In this document: positions 1 through 9,970 of the stretch, piece by piece
Numbering within the stretch: the first letter of the stretch is position 1
Layout of the letters: every line of letters begins with the position of its first letter
Source of the DNA: Clostridium sp. Marseille-P299
Lineage (GTDB): Bacteria > Bacillota > Clostridia > Lachnospirales > Lachnospiraceae
Assembly: GCF_900078195.1 (NCBI RefSeq)
Contig: NZ_FJVE01000005.1
Coordinates: forward strand, 77,001-141,000
DNA length: 64,000 nucleotides
Reading direction: 5' to 3'
Program-made: the position numbers and the translations under genes
Notes under the pieces: model-generated
The model's input: only the letters and a program-made list of their open reading frames with translations
Told to the model about the DNA's origin: nothing
The model's database searches: none

Positions 1-376
1 TTTCAGTCATTAATGGTAAATCACCCATGAATATATCATGCTCATTGATTTCATCGTTCTCTTTGTTGCGAAGTCTTACCTTCACCTTCAAAGGAGCAGC
101 ATAAGTAGCATCTCTTTCCTTGCACTCTTCAATCGAATACTTAACATCATCTTCACATAATTGAAAACTAACGAATTCCAAACTTAGATGATCACTGTAA
201 TCTTCGATTGGCGAAATGTCATCGAATACTTCGTTAAGACCTTCCTCTAAGAACCACTTATAGGAATCCTTTTGAACTTCAATGAGATTAGGCATTTCAA
301 GTACTTCTTTTTGCTTTGAATAGCTCATTCTTACGCCTTTACCAAGCTTAATTGGACGTATTCTGTTTTTATCCAT
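1..376 (-). CDS. rpoB: RNA polymerase beta subunit, N-terminal part (runs off the left edge)
   Basis: Reading leftwards from an ATG at 374-376 gives [14 protein letters not shown], then a stretch with [20 protein letters not shown], which is the characteristic start of bacterial RpoB (beta protrusion region). About 125 codons are present and the rest lies beyond base 1. An AAGGGGTG Shine-Dalgarno site sits about 8 bases before the ATG. In most bacteria rpoB directly follows rplL; here rplL is about 20.5 kb upstream on the same strand, and rpoB instead has its own promoter at 696-724 and a leader of about 310 nt. No frameshift is visible in the part present. Confidence 0.95.
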   Translation of the reverse strand, partial: MDKNRIRPIKLGKGVRMSYSKQKEVLEMPNLIEVQKDSYKWFLEEGLNEVFDDISPIEDYSDHLSLEFVSFQLCEDDVKYSIEECKERDATYAAPLKVKVRLRNKENDEINEHDIFMGDLPLMTE

Positions 377-695
377 TGACGTTTTCACCCCTTGAATTTT
401 TTTAGGTTTATATATATCATCGGCTAAACGTGTTACGAACATAATGTCGATTCACGCATACCGTAGCCCTGCTTCCAAGGCATTACCTTTAATGGCAAGC
501 ACTTTTTGGATGGTATAAACCATCTGACATCAACACATAATACAACTAAATAAGACGTATTAAGTATTGATTTTGGCATATATTGTGTATTCCACCAGCA
601 TTATAATAAATATTTTTAAAAACTCTTTGCAATTCCAATATTATGTGTTATAATTGATATGAGTGGGCACACAAAACCATAATAGTGCACATTTC

Positions 696-724
696 ATATT
701 ATCATAGTAAAGTCAAGCTGTCAA
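696..724 (-). promoter_or_regulatory. sigma-A promoter of rpoB
   Basis: On the minus strand TTGACA (719-724) and TAATAT (696-701) are 17 bp apart, and a TG one base before the -10 makes it an extended -10 promoter. Transcription would start near 689. The leader 377-689 holds no clear hairpin series or ORF. The strength fits rpoB being uncoupled from the ribosomal protein operon. Confidence 0.8.
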
Positions 725-912
725 TACCCAATTTGTACAGCTTTTTTTAAATTCTTTTAATTTTTTTTTGACGGATAATCTAAAATTGCATTAAAATGTA
801 AAGTATTATCTAAGTGTTTCCAGAATTGTCATAAATAATACAGGATTCATAAATAGATGAAATAAAACTATTATTTATACAAGTATATAAGAAGTTCATT
901 AGAAAAACATTT

Positions 913-938
913 GAAGGGGTTATGAAAATAACCCCTTC
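913..938 (-). terminator. terminator downstream of the MFS transporter gene
   Basis: A perfect 11-bp stem (GAAGGGGTTAT with its complement) closed by a GAAA tetraloop, followed on the minus strand by GTTTTTCT. It lies about 100 bp after the stop of the MFS gene. The remaining 740-910 stretch, back towards the rpoB promoter, is AT-rich with nothing recognisable. Confidence 0.75.
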
Positions 939-1040
939 CTTCTTATTTAATATCTCTTTATTTATCTCTTTATTTGTCTCTTTAATATTTCTCTATCTAA
1001 TACTTTTTAGATTTAATCATCCTTTTGACTAATATTCTTT

Positions 1041-2192
1041 TTATTCAATATTCTTTCTTTTATAATTAATAAACGCGAATATTACCATACATGTTGTGCT
1101 AATCGTAAGGATGCCAATCGCTCCAGTTAATCCAATAACATCTGCAACCACTCCAATGATTTTAGGGAATACGATTCCTCCAAGAGCTGCAATTGCTAGT
1201 AACATCGACATACCAGAAGACGAGCCTTTTATTATAGTACCTGCATTAGCAATACATGTTGGATAAATACCAGCAAAGAAAAATCCTAGCATAGCAATTG
1301 AAATGGAAATCACAGTTAAATTTTTTGTAGCTACAAGTAGAACAAAGAATATAGCTGTAAAGATACAGTTGATTAGTATTAAACTCTTTTTATTCATTTT
1401 CTTTGACAAACTAGCAGTAACAATTCGGCCGATCATTACAGCAACCCAAGTAATTGAAACTAAGTTAGTTGCAAAACTATCACTCATGATACCAGTACTT
1501 TTAAAATATGTAACAAACCATCCATTTACACAGTTTTCAAGTCCTAAATAAAAGAATAACACTAAGCCAATTACGTAGAAATCAACACTCTTTAAATAAG
1601 AACGATTTTCCTCGCTTTTTTGTTTTTGCTTACTTACTTGATTGTCATCATTGGATATATTAAATAATAAGAACAATGCTATTACTAATAATCCGATAAT
1701 TGTATAAACAATATGTCTCCATGTTAAACCAATATTAATATAAAGAGAGGTTAAGAATGGGGCTAAAAATGCTCCAATTGCAAATGACATATGTAAGAAG
1801 TTAAGTGCCGCATTTGAACCATTACTCTGTTCATTCACTACTGTGTTATTAAAAATACTAACTGTTCCTCTTCCTATTCCTAATAATACAAACAATAAAT
1901 ACAACAATAATACTGGTGGTAACAATGTAATTCCTAATAAACTAAGTGGAATTAAACTTGACAGACAAACAACCGTAAATTTACGTCCTAACCTTTCTAT
2001 AAAAAATGGATTCACAAAGCTTGCTAGAAAATTACCAATAGCAAAAGCCGACAATAATCCTCCTGCTACACCATAACTAAGACCTGCTTCAGTAATAAGA
2101 TAAGGCAGAATTGTTCCGACCTCAAGCACCATCATTCCATTTACGAGGAATGCAAAATAACATGGTAAAAAGATTTTCCACTTTCGATTCAT
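1041..2192 (-). CDS. MFS transporter
   Basis: 383 residues, overwhelmingly hydrophobic, with about 12 membrane segments. A short loop GRKFTV follows the second/third segment (MFS motif A region, FIERLGRK) and a charged central loop (about residues 185-200, KQKQKSEENR) separates the two halves. These are features of the major facilitator superfamily. Substrate is not evident. AAAGGG precedes the ATG. It is transcribed alone after a long leader (2193-2468) with a T-box-like sequence, which, if real, would point to an amino acid or related compound as substrate. It lies between rpoB and a sugar/pectin gene group, so a sugar substrate is the alternative. Confidence 0.8.
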   Translation of the reverse strand: MNRKWKIFLPCYFAFLVNGMMVLEVGTILPYLITEAGLSYGVAGGLLSAFAIGNFLASFVNPFFIERLGRKFTVVCLSSLIPLSLLGITLLPPVLLLYLLFVLLGIGRGTVSIFNNTVVNEQSNGSNAALNFLHMSFAIGAFLAPFLTSLYINIGLTWRHIVYTIIGLLVIALFLLFNISNDDNQVSKQKQKSEENRSYLKSVDFYVIGLVLFFYLGLENCVNGWFVTYFKSTGIMSDSFATNLVSITWVAVMIGRIVTASLSKKMNKKSLILINCIFTAIFFVLLVATKNLTVISISIAMLGFFFAGIYPTCIANAGTIIKGSSSGMSMLLAIAALGGIVFPKIIGVVADVIGLTGAIGILTISTTCMVIFAFINYKRKNIE

Positions 2193-2246
2193 AATTATTT
2201 CCCTTTCTCACTTGTATCATGGCAGAAGCACAAACTAAAAAAAATT

Positions 2247-2468
2247 CGTGTAATACCACCCTTAAAAGCCCCCATAAAAAAAGAAGCTTATCGCGCTATG
2301 AAATATTTAAATATCCTCACAGCGTGTCACGCTACATAAAAATTAATTGGATTTACTTTATCCATTGGGCATAAGAAAAACAATTATGCAACACAACATA
2401 ATTGCCACTTAATCTGCTCAATTTGATATTCAGAAGCAAAGTTATTTACTTCATTCCGCTCCATTATA
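2247..2468 (-). promoter_or_regulatory. promoter and long leader with a T-box-like sequence (uncertain)
   Basis: An extended -10 promoter (TGG then TATAAT, -10 at 2463-2468, weak -35) starts a leader of about 270 nt before the MFS gene. Near its 3' end AAGGGTGGTATTACACG (2247-2263) resembles the T-box antiterminator core AGGGTGGNACCGCG and is followed by eight Ts. An 8-bp stem (CGCTGTGA/TCATAGCG) sits upstream. The usual Stem I landmarks are not convincing and no standard terminator stem pairs into the core. It is therefore either a degenerate T-box or another structured leader. Confidence 0.35.
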
Positions 2469-2499
2469 CCACAGAGTAAAATATTTTAAAAGAGCAGAA

Positions 2500-2544
2500 A
2501 GTCAAGAGTACTACCAAGAAACAACCTTGATAATACTCTTGACT
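2500..2544 (-). terminator. terminator of the serine hydrolase gene
   Basis: Arms of 19 bases (2500-2518 and 2526-2544) pair with only two G-U pairs, with a 7-base loop, and are followed on the minus strand by TTCTGCTCTTTT. It ends transcripts from the gene stopping at 2575 and lies just upstream of the promoter of the next gene. Confidence 0.8.
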
Positions 2545-2574
2545 GTAAATCTCTTTCTTAAACCTATTGCTTTT

Positions 2575-3531
2575 TTAATTTAAAAGCGGAAATATCACAT
2601 CATAAAATGCTTGATGGATATACTTAATATCCTTAGAACGCTCTACCAAATCTGCATTGGTTATTAATATAAAATCATGTTTTGGATAGCATGCAGCAAG
2701 CTGACCACCGATACCATAGAAAGTAAAACCTCCATCTCGATTACCCCAAATCTGATATCCATAACCAAATTGCTCATCGTACGCTTCATAATGCGCAGTT
2801 GATACTAGAGCAGTCGTCATCTCTTTTAAATACTCTTTAGGAATCAATTGTTTTCCTTCATATATCCCCTGATTCATACATAAAGTCGCCACTGCTGCAA
2901 GGTCTCTTGTAGTGCAAGATAGCCCGTCTCCACCTCTTACAATTCCCGCATCATCCTTATCCCATGTTGCTGTTTTTGAAAATCCAATTGCATCAAGTAC
3001 CTTTTCACGCAGATAAGTAAACAAGTCCTTTCCTGAAAGTCTGGCAACCAAAGCAGATAATACATGCGTAGCAGAGGTATCATATGAGAATATAGTGCCT
3101 GGATGATAATCTGGTTCAACACAGAAAAAGGACTCTACCCAATCACCATCATAGAGCTTGTATGTGGTTGACTTATGGGCTGTTGTCATTGTTAGCAGAT
3201 GCTTAATCTTCATTTCTGCGATATAAGGATGTACACCATTCTTAGGAAGCTTATCTTTAAAATAATCACAGATTGGATCCTCCAAGCTAAGCTTTCCTTC
3301 CTCTTTTAAGAGACCTATTGCAATTGCAGTAAAACTTTTACCTACAGAATACATTCTGTGATTTTTCTCTGCATTCCAACCTTTAAAATAGTTCTCATAT
3401 ATCAAATTTCCTTTTGAAATCATCATAAGACTATCTAGTTCAACATTGTGTTTTTCTAATTCATTTAGAAACTCGTTAATTTTTTCCTCTGGTATCCCAA
3501 CCTCACTTGGGCAAATCCTATTCCACTGCAT
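2575..3531 (-). CDS. beta-lactamase-family (class C-like) serine hydrolase
   Basis: 318 residues from the chosen ATG (MQWNRIC), picked because GGGGG lies 5 bases before it; an in-frame ATG 12 bases upstream lacks a good site. It shows the class C/esterase pattern: SVGK (S62, K65) as the SxxK nucleophile pair, Y150 in FSYDTS as the second motif, and a C-terminal GIGGQ in the position of the third motif. No signal peptide, so cytoplasmic. Such proteins are usually esterases or amidases rather than true beta-lactamases. It directly follows the sugar importer genes, so it may deacylate an imported plant oligosaccharide; this is inference. Confidence 0.8.
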   Translation of the reverse strand: MQWNRICPSEVGIPEEKINEFLNELEKHNVELDSLMMISKGNLIYENYFKGWNAEKNHRMYSVGKSFTAIAIGLLKEEGKLSLEDPICDYFKDKLPKNGVHPYIAEMKIKHLLTMTTAHKSTTYKLYDGDWVESFFCVEPDYHPGTIFSYDTSATHVLSALVARLSGKDLFTYLREKVLDAIGFSKTATWDKDDAGIVRGGDGLSCTTRDLAAVATLCMNQGIYEGKQLIPKEYLKEMTTALVSTAHYEAYDEQFGYGYQIWGNRDGGFTFYGIGGQLAACYPKHDFILITNADLVERSKDIKYIHQAFYDVIFPLLN

Positions 3532-3573
3532 GTTATCCCCCATTAAAACATATTCTCTTATTATTACTTTAAT

Positions 3574-5085
3574 TTACTTTGCTAAAAACTCATCAAACTG
3601 CTTCTGAATTTCTGCAACATACTCATCCCAGCCTGCTGCTTTTAATTCTTTTATCAATTGATCAATGTTTTCATCATAATCCTTAATACCTGCTAGCATT
3701 GGATTTGCAAGTTCTGTCCAAATACTTTCAATTTGAGCTTTCTGAGTTTTTATTTTATCATAATTGATAGAAAATCCAAAAGAACAACTACGAATTGCTT
3801 CCTTGTCCCAATTACGGTATGTATCAATGAAATCGTCTGGGAAGCGTTCATCAAAATGAGATATGTTAACATTAAAGATCATCCATTGATAGAATAATTC
3901 ATCTGTGTTAATAGGTACAATCTTATCATTTTCAAGTGTATAGTCGGTTCCTTCAATACCGTAAATTAACATATCTGCAATTTCTGTATTCTTTTGCAAT
4001 AAGTTCACAAACAAAGCGACACGATCAGCTTTTTCAGAAGTTACAGGCACTTGAAATGCTGTACTTTCATAAGTTTTCTTATAGATTGGCTTATCTGGTC
4101 GTATATAATACTCTTTTGTGTAAGCATCCGGTACTACTTTCTTTAAGCTTGGTTCATTCTCAATAACTGTTGTTCCACAAGTACCACGGAATAAAGATAC
4201 CATACCTGCTTGAAATGGATTAGTAACAGTATTAGTAAGAATATCTTTCGGAATCAAATCATTCTTATACCATTCGTTATAAAGCTTAACTGCTTTTTCA
4301 AATTCTTCACTTTCTGCAAAACTTACAATTTCCTTCGTATCTTGTTCTACCCAAAGTCCTGTAGCAAGAGGTGTTAAATTTCTATCACTTGTACCACGAA
4401 TAATATATTCTGCTGATGCTAATTCATAAGTGGCATTTAATCCAAATTGTTCCTTAGCCTTTGTTACATACTCTGTTAAGTCATCAAGATTTTCAATTGT
4501 TTCCATTCCAATAGTATCCATAATATCTTGTCTTACACAAACAGTACTATAAACACCACCAGTTGGTTTGTTACCAATTGGAATCGCATAAATACGGCCA
4601 TCGTAAGTATATGGTTCAAAACTTACCTCATCCATATTATTTCTCCAGTCAGGAAGGTACTTTTCAATTGAGCTAGTAAGATCTTGTAAATATCCCTTAC
4701 TTACACTAGAAGCTGCCCAAGTTGGGTCAATAATTGCAGCATCAAACTCTTGTCCTGATGCTATCATTAAGTCTACTTTACCACCTGCACCATTTTCTGT
4801 CCAAGGTAAATACATAAGTTCTACTTTTGTATTTATTTCATCAATAAAGAGCTGTTGAAACTCATTATTCATTAACTCTGTCATTCTTGGTGATTCCTCG
4901 CCAAATAAAACAACTTTAATTGTATCTAACTCCTTTGGACGCAGTGAGTTTTCCTCAAGCTCTAACTCCTTTTTTTCTGTATCTGTGGGTGTTGTTGCTG
5001 TTTTCCCCGTACATCCTACAAATAACATGGAACAAGCCATCATTATTGCTGTTGCAGAAACCATTGTTTTTTTCCATTTTCTCAT
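3574..5085 (-). CDS. ABC sugar importer, extracellular solute-binding lipoprotein (LplA/YtcQ type)
   Basis: 503 residues with a lipoprotein signal peptide (MRKWKK, hydrophobic core, lipobox LFVGC with C25). The mature protein has the extended length of the binding proteins that work with LplB/LplC-type permeases for complex oligosaccharides. AGGAGG lies 9 bases before the ATG. Both permeases precede it in the same direction (5150-7048) and no ATPase is encoded nearby, so it probably uses a shared MsmX-like ATPase. The neighbouring pectin methylesterase and AraC sensor suggest a pectin or rhamnogalacturonan fragment as ligand; the sequence alone does not show this. Confidence 0.85.
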   Translation of the reverse strand: MRKWKKTMVSATAIMMACSMLFVGCTGKTATTPTDTEKKELELEENSLRPKELDTIKVVLFGEESPRMTELMNNEFQQLFIDEINTKVELMYLPWTENGAGGKVDLMIASGQEFDAAIIDPTWAASSVSKGYLQDLTSSIEKYLPDWRNNMDEVSFEPYTYDGRIYAIPIGNKPTGGVYSTVCVRQDIMDTIGMETIENLDDLTEYVTKAKEQFGLNATYELASAEYIIRGTSDRNLTPLATGLWVEQDTKEIVSFAESEEFEKAVKLYNEWYKNDLIPKDILTNTVTNPFQAGMVSLFRGTCGTTVIENEPSLKKVVPDAYTKEYYIRPDKPIYKKTYESTAFQVPVTSEKADRVALFVNLLQKNTEIADMLIYGIEGTDYTLENDKIVPINTDELFYQWMIFNVNISHFDERFPDDFIDTYRNWDKEAIRSCSFGFSINYDKIKTQKAQIESIWTELANPMLAGIKDYDENIDQLIKELKAAGWDEYVAEIQKQFDEFLAK

Positions 5086-5149
5086 AAATACTTTCCTCCT
5101 AAATTCTATTTTATTTAAAGTTCACTGATCTGTGAACCCCAAATCGACA

Positions 5150-6061
5150 TCAACCTTTTACAGCTCCAACTATTACTCCTTTTGTAAAATACTTTTGCGC
5201 GAATGGATATAGGCAAATAATAGGTCCAATAGTGATACAAATAGTTGCCATTTTAGTTGTTTCAAGTGGCGTATTTACTGTATAACCTAATGACTGATTC
5301 GCTTGGCTAGCCATGAATTGCGCATTTGATAACATATTATATAAATAATATTGAAGTGGATACAGTTTTTGTTTTGATATAAACATCAAAGCCAGATAAT
5401 AATCATTCCAATAACTTAATGCATAGAACATCCCAACCGTTACAAGTCCTACCTTAGCAAGTGGTAAATATATTTTGGAATAAATCTTTAAAAATCCTGC
5501 TCCATCAATTCTTGCTGCTTCTGCAATTTCTTCTGGAATTGACTTAAAGAAATTACGTAATAAGAAAACATTGAATGCACTAATACTACACGGAAGAATG
5601 AGAGCAAAAAACTTATCCGTTAGATGATAATATCTTGTACACATAATATACCAAGGTAATAAACCAGCTGAAAAAATCATTGGAATATATAAAAACAAGT
5701 TTAAAGCTCCTCTTGGTTTAAATTCATTTACAGAAAGTACATATGCAAATGAAGAAGAAACCAACAGCGAAAAAATTGTTCCAAATACCGTTACCATTAT
5801 TGTAACTTTATATGCATTAAAGATGTTCTTTCCTAATGATGTAAACACAAGTTTATACGCTTCTAAACTAAATTTCTTCGGGATAACCGTATATCCCTCT
5901 TTTACAACCGTGCTTTCATCAGAAAATGATACCCCCAGTGCTAATAACATCGGATAAAGACATGCAAAGGCAAAAGCAATAACAATTATATAAAATAACA
6001 CGCGAAGTATCTTATCACTCATAGTTCTTGACTTAATTTTATTCTTACTTTTTACAGACAC
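5150..6061 (-). CDS. ABC sugar importer permease (LplC/YtcP type)
   Basis: About 303 residues with six membrane segments. The EAA loop EIAEAARIDGAGFLKIY is the contact site for the ATPase in MalG-class permeases, and it ends with the typical KYFTKGVIVGAVKG tail. The AGGAGG overlaps the stop of the upstream permease. The GTG immediately adjacent to it is too close, so the GTG three codons later (8-base spacing) is chosen. It forms one operon with the other permease (12-bp gap) and the binding protein. Confidence 0.88.
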   Translation of the reverse strand: MSVKSKNKIKSRTMSDKILRVLFYIIVIAFAFACLYPMLLALGVSFSDESTVVKEGYTVIPKKFSLEAYKLVFTSLGKNIFNAYKVTIMVTVFGTIFSLLVSSSFAYVLSVNEFKPRGALNLFLYIPMIFSAGLLPWYIMCTRYYHLTDKFFALILPCSISAFNVFLLRNFFKSIPEEIAEAARIDGAGFLKIYSKIYLPLAKVGLVTVGMFYALSYWNDYYLALMFISKQKLYPLQYYLYNMLSNAQFMASQANQSLGYTVNTPLETTKMATICITIGPIICLYPFAQKYFTKGVIVGAVKG

Positions 6062-6073
6062 AGGGTTCACCTC

Positions 6074-7048
6074 CTAGAATAATTTATACTCTTTATCAAA
6101 TCTTCCCGCTAACCAATTGGAGAACAACACTAAAACAAATCCAAATAAGGATTGATATAAACCAATTGCCGAGCCCATTGTAAAATCGCCCATTCCAACA
6201 ACAGATCGATATACAAATGAATCAATAATATCTGTAGTTTCTAATAACATTGGTGAAAGATTCGTTAAAGACATCATCATTGTTAAATCACCGCTTAACA
6301 TCTTACCAACGGATAGTAGGAATAGAATAATAATCGTTGGCTTTAAAAGTGGTATTGTTATGTAGCGGATTTTTTGCCACATGGTCGCTCCGTCTACTTC
6401 TGCTGATTCATAATAAGCGGTATCAAAACCTGTGATTGTTGCAAAATAAATGATGGCACTATAGCCCGCACCCTTCCATATATTTGCTATGGTTAAAATA
6501 ACTCTCCAATACTTTGGATCATTGTAGAAATCAATTTTATCAAATCCAATTGCTTCTAATACTAAGTTAATGCTACCGCCATTATAACTTAATAATGCTC
6601 TTAAAATACCACCCGCAACTACCCATGAAATAAAATAAGGTAAAATTGATAATGACTGAGTTACTTTTAGAACTTTCTTATTACGTATCTCATTAAACAT
6701 GATTGCAAGTGCTACTGCAAAGGTGGTTCCGCAAACTGTATATAAAACATTTAATATCATTGTATTTTTAGTAGCTCTCCAAGCTTTCTCAAAATTAGCG
6801 AAGAAAAACTTAAAATTATCAAATCCTACCCATGGACTACCAAAGATACCATCTTTAAAGTTATACTGTTTAAATACGATTACTAAGCCACTCATTGGTA
6901 TGTATGCAAACATAAGTGTCAAAATAATTCCTGGCACTGCAAGCAGCCAAAGCGCCTTATACTTTTTAAAATGTTTTGTTAATCTCACACCCATTGATAA
7001 TTTCGAAGTTGGTGCTTGTCTAACAGGTACTTTCTTTATATCCTCCAC
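6074..7048 (-). CDS. ABC sugar importer permease (LplB/YteP type)
   Basis: 324 residues, first gene of the importer operon. A cytoplasmic N-terminus is followed by six membrane segments and the EAA-loop sequence YESAEVDGATMWQKIRYI of MalF-class permeases. GTG start with AGGGAGG 7 bases upstream. The preceding gap 7049-7305 is AT-rich and must hold the operon promoter, but no convincing -35/-10 pair could be fixed there. The AraC regulator upstream is the likely activator. Confidence 0.88.
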   Translation of the reverse strand: MEDIKKVPVRQAPTSKLSMGVRLTKHFKKYKALWLLAVPGIILTLMFAYIPMSGLVIVFKQYNFKDGIFGSPWVGFDNFKFFFANFEKAWRATKNTMILNVLYTVCGTTFAVALAIMFNEIRNKKVLKVTQSLSILPYFISWVVAGGILRALLSYNGGSINLVLEAIGFDKIDFYNDPKYWRVILTIANIWKGAGYSAIIYFATITGFDTAYYESAEVDGATMWQKIRYITIPLLKPTIIILFLLSVGKMLSGDLTMMMSLTNLSPMLLETTDIIDSFVYRSVVGMGDFTMGSAIGLYQSLFGFVLVLFSNWLAGRFDKEYKLF

Positions 7049-7305
7049 ACGAATTCCTCCCTTTCGGTTTCTTTTCTTGCATTATGAACTAACTTTTTAC
7101 TTCCTTCAATCCAAAAGAATTGACATACTATCAAAATCTGTAAAATAGCATTATTTCATTTTTGTACTATCATAAAATAATGAAAAAACATAAATATCAA
7201 ATTATTTTAAAGTATAAATATTTTGAACTAAGGCCTAAAACACTAGGACTTATCGTATTTTGAGATGATAAATACGTAATTTATATTGCGTCGTGTAAGC
7301 AATAT

Positions 7306-7360
7306 AAAAGCTGATGTATAAATAAAATCTATAACAAGACTTTATTACACATCAGCTTTT
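7306..7360 (-). terminator. terminator of the AraC sensor-regulator gene
   Basis: A 12-bp perfect inverted repeat (AAAAGCTGATGT and its complement at 7349-7360) begins 6 bases after the stop of the AraC gene and ends in a T-rich tract on the minus strand. It separates that gene from the importer operon. Confidence 0.8.
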
Positions 7361-7366
7361 ATAATT

Positions 7367-9661
7367 TTATTCGATTGCTGCAGCTCTATACTTACTTGGC
7401 GTGACACCATATTTTTTCTTAAACATTGCAGTAAAGTATGAAGAACTCGTATACCCGACTTCTTCGCATATTTGTTGGATGCTTTTATTTGGAGATTCAA
7501 TTAACATTTGCTTTGCTTTTTCTAAACGATATCCCGATAAGTAATCCGGAAATGCGCAAGTGCATATTTCATTAAAGATTCTACTAAAATACGATGGTGT
7601 AATATTGAACTTACTAGCTAAAAACTGCGCACTTATATTAACATCCATATAATGTTCTTCAATATAACGTATTGAGTTTGATACAATATCCGCACTACCA
7701 CTATTTTGAACTTTACTAACAGAATCAGAAATATTGACAAACAAGTCAATAAACCAGTTCGTAGCATCCTCAATATAATGAAACGACATGACTTCTTCTC
7801 GTATGGACTCAATTTTAGAAACTTTTATCTCTTTACTATGTTTTGTAATCTCATTATGATATTTATTCATGGCAATTGCCAATGAAATCAATATTTCATA
7901 TGCTACTTGAATGGAACAGCCTCGAAGTGACTTTGCCATTTCCTGATAGCACTGCTTAAACAACTCAAGATTTCTTGTTTTTACAGCCTCCATAATCTCT
8001 GTAGTATCTATATCTACTTTCCCTCCAAGTGCACTTCTTTGCATTTGTTCTTCACTAACAACAACTTTCATTCCATAAAGGAAACGATAACTTGTAGCTG
8101 CTCTAGCACTTTGATATGCTTCTCTTAAGTCACTTAAACGATTGCGTATTTGACTTAAACCTGCATCTAATTTTATTGAAAGCAAGTCATCCACTTGTTG
8201 CAAAAACTTATGAACTTCATCTTCTATTCGTATGTTATTGTTTTTGAGATCCTCTGGAAATAGAATCACAGCAATATATTCTTGATCTATTATGGTTGTT
8301 TTTATCTCTCCAAAATTATGCATTGCTTGAGCCATCATATTGGAAATGGTCTGCAATTGGAAATCAATTGCTTCTTTTGTATTGTTCATAACAAAGTCAT
8401 CAACATCGCAAATTCTTAGTACAATGACTTGGAAGTTACATTTATCTTCCCTGCCTTCATATGCCTCAGAAAAATATTCTGGCAATACAACATCCGCATT
8501 TTTACTTGTCAAATATTGAACAATTTCTTCTTGTTCTTTCTTTTCATAAAACTGGTTCAGTTGATTTATCATGGATGTCATTGTTTGAGAAATAATTGTT
8601 AATTCATTTTTTGTTCTACGCTTCCTACTTTCATATTCTTTTTTGTCATTACGATTTTGAAAAGTATCTACTACTTCATCAATTGGATGATAAACCCGTA
8701 ATGCTACTAAAAAGGATATCGTAAGCGCAGCAAAAGCCATAATAATACCTGTTACAATAACGATAAACCTAGTTTTTTGTATTGGCATTATAAAATTTTG
8801 ATATGGGATACTATGTATAATATAATAACCATCTTGCTTTGAGTAAAGATAGCTCACTGTATAAATCTTTCCGTCTTCTCCTTTTAGCTTCAAAGTGTTT
8901 TGCTCTCTATTATCGTTTTGAATTGCTTGTATCAACGAATTATTAGAAAGTGTATATTTAAATGAATAGTCTTCTCCTTTACATCCAATCACATTTAAAT
9001 AAGAGTCCACAATTAGATAATTCTCATTTTTACCAACTTCTGAAAATATCTCATCGGTAATGGATCCAATGTCTAGATTTACCATAACTCCATTAACAAA
9101 TTCTTTACTTTCCGTTGAAAATTCTCCCATAGATATGCTTAAAACTTCACGTTCTTTCCCATAAACATCATTATAAGCTAATAGATTATAATGTTTCATT
9201 GAAGAATTACGAAACAATTCTCTCATTTCATTATCTTGACTAATAGTTAATGGATATGAATGATTACTACTTTTTAATAAGATTTCTTGGTTACCGAAGA
9301 TATAAATAGAATGTAATCTTGGATTAACAGATACGGTATTTAATACATTATTTGCAACCACTGACATATTATCATTCCACGATAGATCACCACTAACTAT
9401 TAATCGTTTCACATAGACATTTTTATATAAAAGCTCTAAAGTATCTTGTGCAGAACTAATATAATTATCTAACACTAAAAAATAATTCGATAATTCTCTA
9501 CGTTCTCTTTCCATTAATTCAAGTTCACTTGATTTTTGAAACCAACCAAAACCTATCGTGCAAGAGATAATTATACACAACGCTGATATACCAAAACTAC
9601 CCATAAAAATACTTTGTAGAATTTTACGTTCCTTATACTTTTGTAATATCTTCTTATACAT
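7367..9661 (-). CDS. membrane-bound AraC-family sensor-regulator (YesS/YtdP type)
   Basis: 764 residues from ATG 9659-9661 (MYKKILQKYK), chosen because GGAGG lies 6 bases before it. Membrane segment 1 lies at about residues 15-40, followed by an extracellular sensor domain of about 250 residues, membrane segment 2, a HAMP-like coiled segment and a long cytoplasmic middle. The last 100 residues are an AraC double helix-turn-helix (ISAQFLASKFNITPSYFSRI and IQQICEEVGYTSSSYFTAMF). Single-protein regulators of this kind control pectin and rhamnogalacturonan genes in bacilli. It lies between the sugar importer and a divergent pectin methylesterase, so both are likely targets. Confidence 0.85.
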   Translation of the reverse strand: MYKKILQKYKERKILQSIFMGSFGISALCIIISCTIGFGWFQKSSELELMERERRELSNYFLVLDNYISSAQDTLELLYKNVYVKRLIVSGDLSWNDNMSVVANNVLNTVSVNPRLHSIYIFGNQEILLKSSNHSYPLTISQDNEMRELFRNSSMKHYNLLAYNDVYGKEREVLSISMGEFSTESKEFVNGVMVNLDIGSITDEIFSEVGKNENYLIVDSYLNVIGCKGEDYSFKYTLSNNSLIQAIQNDNREQNTLKLKGEDGKIYTVSYLYSKQDGYYIIHSIPYQNFIMPIQKTRFIVIVTGIIMAFAALTISFLVALRVYHPIDEVVDTFQNRNDKKEYESRKRRTKNELTIISQTMTSMINQLNQFYEKKEQEEIVQYLTSKNADVVLPEYFSEAYEGREDKCNFQVIVLRICDVDDFVMNNTKEAIDFQLQTISNMMAQAMHNFGEIKTTIIDQEYIAVILFPEDLKNNNIRIEDEVHKFLQQVDDLLSIKLDAGLSQIRNRLSDLREAYQSARAATSYRFLYGMKVVVSEEQMQRSALGGKVDIDTTEIMEAVKTRNLELFKQCYQEMAKSLRGCSIQVAYEILISLAIAMNKYHNEITKHSKEIKVSKIESIREEVMSFHYIEDATNWFIDLFVNISDSVSKVQNSGSADIVSNSIRYIEEHYMDVNISAQFLASKFNITPSYFSRIFNEICTCAFPDYLSGYRLEKAKQMLIESPNKSIQQICEEVGYTSSSYFTAMFKKKYGVTPSKYRAAAIE

Positions 9662-9970
9662 AGATAACCTCCAACCATCACTAAGAATCATAACTATTAT
9701 ATCTAAATCAACACAAAACCACAATATTTTTAGCAGTTTTGACTAATATTTATTATTTATAATAATTTGATAATATAATAATTCCACAATAAAAATAGTT
9801 TTTATAACATAAATAACAATTATTTTATATTATATAAATTTATTATTATTGAATATCCGTAACTGCTAAGTTACCATTAATTAGTATGCTTATTTACAAA
9901 CTAAAAATATTATGGTTGAAATTACTTTTAACCTTATGTACTTCTTACAAGTGCAAGATTGGAGGAAAAA
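9662..9970. other. divergent intergenic region, AraC regulator / pectin methylesterase
   Basis: About 310 bp of very AT-rich sequence between two divergent starts. It must contain both promoters, but no pair of boxes stands out and no repeat or ORF is supported. GGAGG at 9961-9965 belongs to the esterase gene. Confidence 0.6.
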
